5,417 nucleotides of DNA from Nitrococcus sp. (GTDB lineage: Bacteria > Pseudomonadota > Gammaproteobacteria > Nitrococcales > Nitrococcaceae), in NCBI GenBank assembly GCA_030452365.1, contig JAKDMK010000190.1:1-5417 (forward strand). Reading direction: 5' to 3'. A program made the translations under genes and the position numbers. Positions 1 to 4,906 of this stretch are shown piece after piece; the first letter of the stretch is position 1; each line of letters begins with the position of its first letter. The notes beneath the pieces were generated by a model. That model was not told the DNA's origin and searched no databases. It saw nothing but the letters and a program-made list of their open reading frames with translations.

Positions 1-90
1 GAGATTGGGTCCTTGTAGCTTATTATGTGGTCGGCACTATCGGGAGAGCCTTGTTTGACCGGGTCTTGCGGTGCGTCGGCCACAGTACAA

Positions 91-122
91 CATGGATTAT
101 GCGCCGCGGCACATAATCCATG
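91..122. repeat. 32-bp near-perfect palindrome over the istA remnant start codon
   Basis: The arms CATGGATTATG (91-101) and CATAATCCATG (112-122) are perfect 11-bp inverted repeats. The centre GCCGCGGC (103-110) is itself palindromic, so 15 of 16 position pairs match; only C102/A111 fails. The last three bases of the right arm are the ATG of the istA remnant. A palindrome on a transposase start could be an operator or transposase-binding site, or an mRNA hairpin hiding the start. IS21-family elements are known to carry several repeated binding sites at their ends, but assigning this one to that role is inference. Confidence 0.75.
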
Positions 123-446
123 CGTAAGATCTAAAGAGATCCTCAGACTGAGATTCGAACGCGGGTTCAGCGCCCGCCAGGTTGCAGCGCTGCTGCGGCA
201 TCGCGCGCTCCACGGTGGCGGAGTATCGGCGCCGCTTCGATCAAGCGGTGTTGACGTGGCCCGCCGTCGCGGAGCTCGACGAGACCACGCTTGAGCGCCA
301 GCTTTGCTCGCCGCCCCCGGTGCTGCCCTGCGCCAGCCAGCGTGTGGCCCCGGACTTCGCTCTCCACGTGCACCGGGGGCAAAACGGCGCGTGGGCGTCA
401 CACTGATGCTGCTGTGGCACGAGTACAAGGCCACTCACCCACAAAT
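120..446 (+). pseudogene. istA: IS21-type transposase IstA, 5' fragment, multiply frameshifted
   Basis: This is the N-terminal part of an IS21-family DDE transposase, readable only by changing frame. ATG at 120 gives MRKI. An extra base at about 132 shifts to KEILRLRFERGFSARQVAA (from 133). A second shift near 193-198 leads to GIARSTVAEYRRRFDQAVLTWP. A third near 372-379 leads to KRRVGVTLMLLWHEYKATHP (ending about 440). The pieces follow the order of IstA: a helix-turn-helix (SARQVAA...GIARSTVAEY), the proline-rich linker (SPPPVLP at about 308-328), then the LLWHEYKA block before the catalytic domain. The DDE domain and the ATPase gene istB are absent. The fragment stops abruptly where an IS4-type 3' fragment begins. 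It cannot make transposase. The family call comes from motif recall rather than a search. Confidence 0.75.
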
Positions 447-623
447 GCCCAACTCGGCGGCTTTCGCGGGCGCAAGCGCGACGGCGAGACCCGCACCCAG
501 ACTCTCTGGTGCGGCCTGCAGCGCCTCGATGACATCACCCGGATGTACCGTGAGCTCAATGACCGCCAACCGTGGTCTGCCTTGATGTCAGCGAACTTGT
601 GGGCAAGGATCAGAGGTGCGTAG
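444..623 (+). pseudogene. IS4/Tn5-like transposase, C-terminal fragment
   Basis: Reading from AAT at 444 gives NAQLGGFRGRKRDGE, then TLWCGLQRLDDITRMYREL, ending at TAG 621-623. The pattern QLGGF-x-x-RKxDGE followed by LWxGLxRLxDI is characteristic of the C-terminal (dimerisation-side) end of IS4-type transposases related to Tn5. Only about the last 60 residues remain; the DDE catalytic core is missing because the sequence to the left belongs to an IS21 element. The final residues after YREL look divergent, so a small frameshift near 570-600 is possible. It may be the trailing end of the same type of element whose leading end lies at 3093-3307. No terminal inverted repeat could be identified in the 60 bp after the stop. 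Confidence 0.65.
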
Positions 624-1207
624 GGAACCCAATGAACTGGGCGCATCGAAGCCTAAGCCGCCACTACAGACTCTGGGAGGACTGCCGTCCGCGTCTCGCT
701 GTGGCTGTCGAACTGCGAACTAGGTCTATATTTTCGTTTGGCGGATGCGGCATAAAGGCAATCAACGTCCAAGCGGTGGAAGCTCTGCTCCGTTTTGCGG
801 AGCTATCCCCGCCACGACGTTCTAGTGATTGCCATTTGTGGCTGGGATCGGTTTGCGGATGGACGAAACGGTGTGCCGATCGGCTAATGCAGCGGGCAGG
901 GTAGGGTAAAGCGTCTGGCAGGGAGTGAATTCTGAGCTCAAGTGGCGGGGCCACGGGCCTGCGCCGTGCGCTGGCCTGCCTACTGAGGGTACCAGAACAG
1001 CGCATAATGCCCGGCCCGACATTCGGCACTAGGGAGGGGGTAGCCAATGGAAGCCCGAGCAAAAACTGGCACCCTCGGATCAATCGGAACCTGCGCAAAC
1101 CGGGTCTGGATCCGTGCGCAAGTTCATCCTGACGTCAACGATGATCTTTCGCCCCGGGGTCCGGCGCTAATTCACGGTAGCACATAACCTATGCGGAGGA
1201 ACGAATT
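624..1207. other. 584-bp stretch with no recognisable gene
   Basis: Open frames exist on both strands (for example 664-1098 minus and 572-904 plus), but their translations are compositionally odd, resemble no family I know and lack good ribosome binding sites. Two short hairpins are visible: GCTCCG/CGGAGC with a 5-nt loop (787-803) and GTGGC/GCCAC with a GGG loop (942-954). Neither is followed by a T-run, so neither is called a terminator. TGACGTCA at 1130-1137 is an 8-bp palindrome. Probably decayed mobile-element flank plus the leader of the downstream genes; no convincing -35/-10 pair was found. Confidence 0.5.
1180..1195 (+). repeat. Second copy of the GCACATAA-N3-ATGCG motif
   Basis: GCACATAACCTATGCG here matches GCACATAATCCATGCG at 109-124 in 14 of 16 positions. 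In both places the motif ends on an ATG followed by CG. The upstream copy is half of the palindrome over the istA remnant start. This copy lies just before the ribosome binding site of the 1208-1378 reading frame and contains a short CATA-ACC-TATG inverted repeat. It could be a trace of another element end or a shared protein-binding site. Confidence 0.4.
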
Positions 1208-1378
1208 GTGTTTACCCAAGTGCTGAACATTCGAGGTAGTGAGATTGGGGCGCCAGGCACGACTGGCGAAGCCGGTTTCATCCTCTCTAAACGCGAGTGG
1301 ATCGAGGGGCAATCGTATGTGACCGATGCGTTCGCGCTGGACCAAAAAAGCGCGTGCAAACAAAAAGCATCCGTGTAA
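1208..1378 (+). CDS. Small hypothetical protein, 56 aa, GTG start
   Basis: GTG at 1208 opens a 56-codon frame ending at TAA 1376-1378. It starts MFTQVLNIRGSEIGAPGTTG and continues through a mixed hydrophilic sequence to a lysine-rich C-terminus (KSACKQKASV). A strong Shine-Dalgarno, GGAGGA at 1195-1200, lies 7 nt before the GTG; this is the main reason to list it. There is no signal peptide, membrane segment or family I recognise. It ends 22 bp before the pectate lyase start on the same strand, so the two could be co-transcribed or translationally coupled. It may instead be a remnant of a longer gene, or chance, with the GGAGGA serving nothing. A competing ATG at 1191 gives only 11 codons. 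Confidence 0.35.
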   Translation: MFTQVLNIRGSEIGAPGTTGEAGFILSKREWIEGQSYVTDAFALDQKSACKQKASV

Positions 1379-1400
1379 GACTTAATTGGGGGCGTAAATT

Positions 1401-3071
1401 ATGATGGGCAAAAAAAACTTTACTGTACTATCTCAGGCATTATGCATGACCTTGTCTCTGGTCATGTTCACGCATAACGCCCTGGCTGATCAGCAAGCAG
1501 ATCTCAAAACATGGAGTAGTGTGAAAGAACAGGAAATAGCAATATGGAAGAGCATGAGAAAACAGGCGTTGCTAGAATTGAAGAGGAGTATGACAAAACA
1601 GGAAATGGAAAATTGGGAGAGTGTGAAAGAACAGGAAATAGCGAAATGGAGGAGTACCAGAGAACAGATGTTGGAAGAGGCGAGAAGGAAATGGGAAAAT
1701 GGGGGAGTAGCCACAACGCCTGGCGCAGCGGCAGTTGATCAACCAGGAGGTATTCTTCCCGCCTTCCCCGGAGCTGAAGGATTTGGAGCGCTTTCCAAAG
1801 GAGGTCGAGGCGGCCGCGTCATCGAAGTGACGAACTTAAACGACAGTGGTTCGGGGAGTTTCCGCGCGGCGGTCGAAGCGTCCGGTCCGCGTATCGTCGT
1901 CTTCCGCACGGGCGGAACAATCGATCTCGATTCAAATGTCGAAATTACCGACCCCTACCTCACCATTGCCGGGCAGACCGCAACGGGAGACGGAATCCAG
2001 ATCCGCGGTGCCGGTCTTAGAATCGGTACGCACGATGTGATCGTCCGTTACATTCGCTTTCGGCGGGGGAACCAAGGACCCGGCGGTAGTAACTCTAGAA
2101 GAGGTCTTATGCTTTATCATTCCTCGGACTTGGTCCACGATATTATCATCGATCACTCTTCTTTCGGCTGGCAGCAGGACGACAACAACATCTATGGAAG
2201 GACGGATGACATCACCTACCAATGGAACATTTTTGCCGAAGCAAACAGCCCCTCGGGAGATTACGATGGAGATGATGGAAAAGGGCTCATGATGGGTAAC
2301 AGCGCTGGAGAAGGAGACGCCCTCGGAGACGTCTCCATTCATCACAATTTGCTTCACAGCAACTTTATGCGCAATCCGAACATGTACGGTGACGGACCGA
2401 TTCATTTGGTGAATAATGTTATCTACAACTGGGGAATGTTTGGCTCGCAGGTGCTCAATAGAGGGAACGGAACCAGGGTGAATGTTATTGGCAATACATA
2501 CGTCGCAGGTCCGGATTCGTCTGCAAGTCGATACGAATTTAACATTCAAAGTCACGTAGGTGGGAGCGGGAATTACGAACAACCTCCTGGCTTGATATAC
2601 GTTCATGACAACTTCGGCCCTCATCGCGACAGTGCAAGCGACGATGAATGGGCGTTCGTTGGAATCTGCGACTGGGCTATTTCATCTGCTCATTGTGTGA
2701 ATCCGGCGCCACAGAACCTCCAGCGTTCGATCCCGTGGCCTGCCGCGCCCATTTCCGTCACCATCCAACCCGCGGCGGAGGCTCTGCAGTCAGTTATCGA
2801 CAATGCCGGTGCGACGCTCCCTACTCGTGATGCCGTCGACACCCGACTTATCAATGAATTCAAGGATCGTACGGGCAGTCTCGGTGGGACTAACGAATGG
2901 CCCTTTCTTGCGCAGGGAACACCGCGCCAGGACACCGATCACGACGGTATGCCAGATACATGGGAAACTGTTCATGGGCTTGATCCCAGCAGCACGGCAG
3001 ACGGCTCCCAGACCGCACCAAGCGGTTACACCTGGGTTGAGGAATACCTTCATAGTCTTGCGGGTTCATAG
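1401..3071 (+). CDS. Secreted PL1-type pectate lyase with helical repeat stalk
   Basis: A 556-residue exported polysaccharide lyase, expected to cleave polygalacturonate by calcium-dependent beta-elimination outside the cytoplasm. An in-frame TAA at 1395-1397 fixes the start at ATG 1401 or 1404; GGGGG at 1388-1392 is the likely ribosome binding site. Order of parts: signal peptide 1-29 (cleavage after NALA); charged tryptophan-bearing repeats 38-98; low-complexity linker about 99-117; parallel beta-helix about 118-480, opening with AFPGAEGFG and GGRGGRVIEVTNLNDSGSGS, as in bacterial PL1 proteins; C-terminal DTDHDGMPDTWE (511-522), a thrombospondin-type-3/EF-like calcium loop. IDH (250-252) followed by acidic D260/D261, and FMRNPN with R324, fit the PL1 calcium site and catalytic arginine by motif position. 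C423 and C432 could form a disulfide. Oddities: the repeat stalk, a weakened second calcium loop before GYTWVEEYL, and a stop codon inside a tandem duplication. The family call is firm; exact substrate is inferred. Confidence 0.93.
   Translation: MMGKKNFTVLSQALCMTLSLVMFTHNALADQQADLKTWSSVKEQEIAIWKSMRKQALLELKRSMTKQEMENWESVKEQEIAKWRSTREQMLEEARRKWENGGVATTPGAAAVDQPGGILPAFPGAEGFGALSKGGRGGRVIEVTNLNDSGSGSFRAAVEASGPRIVVFRTGGTIDLDSNVEITDPYLTIAGQTATGDGIQIRGAGLRIGTHDVIVRYIRFRRGNQGPGGSNSRRGLMLYHSSDLVHDIIIDHSSFGWQQDDNNIYGRTDDITYQWNIFAEANSPSGDYDGDDGKGLMMGNSAGEGDALGDVSIHHNLLHSNFMRNPNMYGDGPIHLVNNVIYNWGMFGSQVLNRGNGTRVNVIGNTYVAGPDSSASRYEFNIQSHVGGSGNYEQPPGLIYVHDNFGPHRDSASDDEWAFVGICDWAISSAHCVNPAPQNLQRSIPWPAAPISVTIQPAAEALQSVIDNAGATLPTRDAVDTRLINEFKDRTGSLGGTNEWPFLAQGTPRQDTDHDGMPDTWETVHGLDPSSTADGSQTAPSGYTWVEEYLHSLAGS
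1512..1709 (+). repeat. Repeats encoding an 11-residue-periodic stalk in the lyase
   Basis: The 23-bp sequences at 1518-1540 and 1620-1642 are identical and lie 102 bp (34 codons) apart. At protein level five motifs of the form S-x-[K/R/T]-[K/E]-Q start at S40, S51, S63, S74 and S85, spaced 11, 12, 11 and 11 residues. Tryptophans head four of them (W38, W49, W72, W83). The coding strand is strongly purine-rich here, unlike the rest of the gene. The repeats look like the product of internal duplication and predict a long amphipathic helix or hendecad coiled coil. Confidence 0.85.
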
Positions 3072-3082
3072 TCTCGCGGGTG
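3051..3082 (+). repeat. 16-bp tandem duplication across the lyase stop codon
   Basis: CATAGTCTTGCGGGTT (3051-3066) is followed at once by CATAGTCTCGCGGGTG (3067-3082), 14 of 16 identical. The unit is not a multiple of three, so the second copy is read in another frame and supplies the TAG (3069-3071) that ends the lyase. With a single copy the reading frame would run on to the stop at 3253-3255. Confidence 0.8.
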
Positions 3083-3092
3083 ATCCGATTAA

Positions 3093-3307
3093 GAGCACGC
3101 GCGGGATCCAGTGTTGCGTGACCCGGAGGGGATTAGCGCGATCGATACCCTGTTGGCAGGCGGCGTGCGCAGCCGTACGGACTTGGCGCGCCGCCTGTGC
3201 GAGGGCTTTGGGTTCTTCAACAGTCGTGGCTAGGCGCAGATGGCGGGTTGCCTGAAGGCACTGGCTGAGCTCTCGCAAGCGGGTCACTTTGTTCTGCCAG
3301 CCCCGCG
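3093..3307 (+). pseudogene. IS4-type transposase, N-terminal winged-helix fragment
   Basis: After an in-frame TAA (3090-3092), this frame reads RSRTDLARRLCEGFGFFNSRG, meets a TAG at 3231-3233, and continues AQMAGCLKALAELSQAGHF then VLPAP. The pattern SRxxLARRxCExFGF...GRxQxAxCLKALxxLxxxGxxxLP is, from memory, the N-terminal winged-helix segment of DUF4338/IS4-type transposases; the TAG probably replaced an arginine codon in the usual RGR. Only about 70 codons remain, with no catalytic domain. It runs into an unrelated ADP-ribosylglycohydrolase fragment near 3307. It may be the leading end of the same kind of element whose trailing end is at 444-623. An obvious start codon and terminal repeat were not found. 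The coding assignment is stronger than the exact family name. Confidence 0.5.
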
Positions 3308-3807
3308 CTCGGTTTACTCGTGCAGGGCGAGCCATTCGACGAGAATATCTCCGGGAAACTCAGGGCGATTGTGCGCTCGGGCGAGCTTCCGTTCCATACC
3401 GTGACTGCCGAGGGTGAGGCGTCCGTGCCCAACGGTGCGGAAGCACCGCGCCGGACCCGGGCGTGCGCATCGATCCGGCGTGGAAAGTCTCGCTGGCGTG
3501 TGGCATGCCGTGCAGCGTCTATCACCATTTCCCGGCTGTGTATTATCTGAGTGCACGCTTCGCCGAGGATTTCGAGGCGGCTGTGCTCAACGCCGTCAAC
3601 GACGGCGGCCAGAATCAGGGCTGGGCCATGCTCACTTGCGCCCTGGTCGGTGCGATGGTGAGGATCGGGGGTATTCCGAATCGCCTCGTCGACGGCCTCG
3701 ACCGTGCGCAAAAGCGGTTGGTGCTGGTGGCTGGCACCGCCGCCGACGTATATGTTTCCGAGGCGGGTGGGTTCCCCCATTTGGCCAGTCGTATCAAAAG
3801 ACCATAG
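3308..3807 (+). pseudogene. ADP-ribosylglycohydrolase, C-terminal fragment, frameshifted
   Basis: Two frames combine into the C-terminal part of an ADP-ribosylglycohydrolase (DraG-like) protein, a family that removes ADP-ribose from proteins or small ligands. The first (about 3308-3440) includes LRAIVRSGELPFHTVTAEGE. A frameshift near 3440-3460 leads to RIDPAWKVSLACGMPCSVYH, then HFPAVYYLSARFAEDFEAAV, LNAVNDGGQNQ, and LVGAMVRIGGIP, ending at TAG 3805-3807. The FxxAVxxAVNxGG...GALxGAxxGxxGIPxR pattern is the family's C-terminal signature. The usual GGDTD metal-binding Asp residues are replaced by GGQNQ; whether this is the normal state of a divergent subfamily or decay is unclear. The N-terminal half is absent and an IS4-type fragment lies where it should be. 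Certainly non-functional in this form. Confidence 0.65.
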
Positions 3808-4211
3808 TTCGTCGGCGACGGTGATGGTGGATTGCATCATGATCTGGCGGCATCGGGGAATTTCGGGCAGGTACTTCGGGAGAACTATCCGGTCGCGGCG
3901 GTAAAACTGACGAGAGAGAAGCACGCCGTGTCAGAGGTGGAGCCATCTGTGCACATTGCTGAACTTGCTTGGGGACTGCGTTTTGCTTAGCCCTCTCTGG
4001 GAGGGCTCACCGGTGGCGGTATTGCAGTCTGGAGCGTACGGGAAGTCGGCCAGTCCCGAAGCCTTCGTCTCTCATCCGGGATGTGCGGAGGTTCTGGTAT
4101 AGCTACCGAGCCGCTGGTTACACGCCGCCCATGAAACAAGCTGTAACTTACTGTTCTCATGAGCGTCTGTTTCTGGTGCGACAGTACATTGCTGCCCGGC
4201 GGTACATAGAG
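3808..4211. other. Non-coding stretch downstream of the glycohydrolase fragment
   Basis: No gene is supported here. Frames on either strand (for example 3969-4346 plus, 3987-4496 minus) have no recognisable domains and overlap repeat structure. One clear hairpin is present, AGCCCTC/GAGGGCT with a 5-nt loop at 3989-4007, but it has no T-run on either strand. The first 180 bases could still be eroded 3' sequence of the glycohydrolase or its former neighbour. Confidence 0.45.
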
Positions 4212-4281
4212 CGTGTGGGAGCGGTGCCCGCGCCGCGATTCCCTGGTGCGCCATTCGCAGCGAGGGCGCCATTCCCACACG
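4212..4281. repeat. REP/BIME-like inverted pair forming a long hairpin
   Basis: Bases 4212-4238 can pair with 4255-4281 at 24 of 27 positions (two G-T wobbles), leaving a 16-nt loop; the outer nine (CGTGTGGGA/TCCCACACG) are perfect. Read on each strand, both halves begin GTGTGGGA, go on with GG-x-GCCC-x-CGC and end GCGA, so this is two diverged copies of one motif facing each other, the layout of a BIME made of two REP units. GTGGGAGCGG-type REPs are common between genes in Gammaproteobacteria. Such repeats are mobilised by RAYT (TnpA-REP) proteins; no such gene is in this window. Confidence 0.8.
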
Positions 4282-4305
4282 ATCCTACTAAGATCGGTTG
4301 TTTCC

Positions 4306-4338
4306 TGTGCGATAGCGCACACCTTCGGCGGGCGGAGG
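4306..4338. other. Two adjacent short hairpins before the VOC gene promoter
   Basis: TGTGCG-ATAG-CGCACA (4306-4321) is a perfect 6-bp stem with a 4-nt loop. It is followed directly by CCTTCG/CGGAGG (4322-4338) with one G-T wobble. No T-run follows, so these are not simple terminators. They lie between the REP-like pair and the candidate promoter, and may be additional eroded repeat material. Confidence 0.4.
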
Positions 4339-4363
4339 CTCCTTAAATCCAGTCGAATTCGTG

Positions 4364-4372
4364 TGCTACTAT
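4364..4372 (+). promoter_or_regulatory. Candidate extended -10 promoter of the VOC gene
   Basis: TGCTACTAT contains the extended -10 pattern TG-n-TAnnAT. A -35 box is weak (TTAAAT at 4343-4348, 18 bp before the -10 hexamer), which an extended -10 can tolerate. It would give a leader of about 65 nt to the ATG at 4443, containing the palindrome CTCGCGAG (4414-4421). Motif match only. Confidence 0.4.
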
Positions 4373-4442
4373 ACGCCCGATGCGCTGCTCCTAGGATGAC
4401 ACGCTCTGGCGCACTCGCGAGCGGAGCGCGTAAACTACTCTT

Positions 4443-4859
4443 ATGGATGGCATAGACCCAACATTCAGGCTCGACCACGTCGGTATTCAGGTTCACGAGC
4501 TCGGTTCGGCCATCCGAAAATTTGAGGAGCTATTCGGGTACCGCCAGGCTACCGAACCCGTGTTGAACACGCGCCACAATGTGGAAGTTGTGTTCCTCGA
4601 GAAGCCGGGCTCAATTGATATCAAGCTGTTCCGCCCGGCGGGCAATGACATCAGGCCGCAATCGTCCAAATTGCATCATCTTGCCTTTCGCAGCAACGAT
4701 CTGGATGCGGATGTAGCGCGTCTTAAAGAACTGGGTGCGCGTGTGCTCAATCCGCCCGCGCCGGGCGAAGCGTTTGACGACGAGCCGATCGCGTTTCTGT
4801 TTGCAGGCGGTATTAACGTAGAGCTGATCTCGACCGACAAGCGTCGCGGCCGCATTTGA
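4443..4859 (+). CDS. VOC superfamily protein (glyoxalase / methylmalonyl-CoA epimerase fold)
   Basis: A 138-residue cytoplasmic protein of the vicinal oxygen chelate fold, close to the usual length of methylmalonyl-CoA epimerase-like members. Two beta-alpha-beta-beta-beta modules are visible: LDHVGIQVHELGSAIRKFEE (10-29) with FGYR, and LHHLAFRSNDLDADVARLKE (77-96), ending in GGINVELIS (122-130). Metal ligands by family pattern would be H12, H79 and E127. The fourth position, Gln or Glu in methylmalonyl-CoA epimerases (the IQVMAP/MELLHP segment), is K61 in DIKLFRP here, so the metal site and chemistry may differ. An in-frame TAA at 4431-4433 fixes ATG 4443 as the start; the only Shine-Dalgarno-like GGAG (4423-4426) is 16 nt away, so initiation looks weak. 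It ends 47 bp from the convergent acyltransferase gene. The fold is clear; the substrate is unknown. Confidence 0.88.
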   Translation: MDGIDPTFRLDHVGIQVHELGSAIRKFEELFGYRQATEPVLNTRHNVEVVFLEKPGSIDIKLFRPAGNDIRPQSSKLHHLAFRSNDLDADVARLKELGARVLNPPAPGEAFDDEPIAFLFAGGINVELISTDKRRGRI

Positions 4860-4906
4860 GCGCGCGCCGCATTTTGTACGAGGCTCATTTGCCGTCTCCT
4901 TAGCTG
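4860..4906. other. Convergent intergenic gap
   Basis: The 47 bp between the two convergent stop codons contain no strong hairpin with a T-run on either strand. Only a weak TGAGC/GCTCA pairing (4857-4861 with 4884-4888, 22-nt loop) is seen, so no terminator is called. Confidence 0.4.

Noticed and set aside
664..1098. 144-codon minus-strand frame
   Set aside because: Arg/Ser/Pro-rich composition, no domain, no clear ribosome binding site.
1130..1137. TGACGTCA palindrome as an operator
   Set aside because: An 8-bp palindrome is expected by chance at this scale and it lies 70 bp before any start without a recognisable promoter.
1512..1709. Direct repeats as a CRISPR-like array
   Set aside because: They are in frame within a coding sequence, have only two exact copies, and encode a periodic protein segment.
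1490..1738. Three overlapping frames (two minus, one plus) in the repeat stalk
   Set aside because: They are repetitive mirror translations of the purine-rich stalk repeats, not separate genes.
1932..2624. 230-codon open frame on the minus strand inside the lyase gene
   Set aside because: Fully antisense to the conserved PL1 domain, with no family resemblance; its openness follows from lyase codon use.
3217..3924. 235-codon open frame on the minus strand
   Set aside because: It lies opposite the ADP-ribosylglycohydrolase fragment, whose plus-strand translation matches a known family. The minus translation has no recognisable domain and looks like an antisense shadow of GC-rich coding sequence.
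3989..4007. AGCCCTC/GAGGGCT hairpin as a rho-independent terminator
   Set aside because: The 7-bp stem is perfect, but no T-run follows on either strand and no intact gene ends next to it.
3987..4496. 169-codon minus-strand frame and a 125-codon plus-strand frame opposite it
   Set aside because: Both run through the REP-like hairpin, and the minus one also overlaps the VOC gene start. No recognisable domains.
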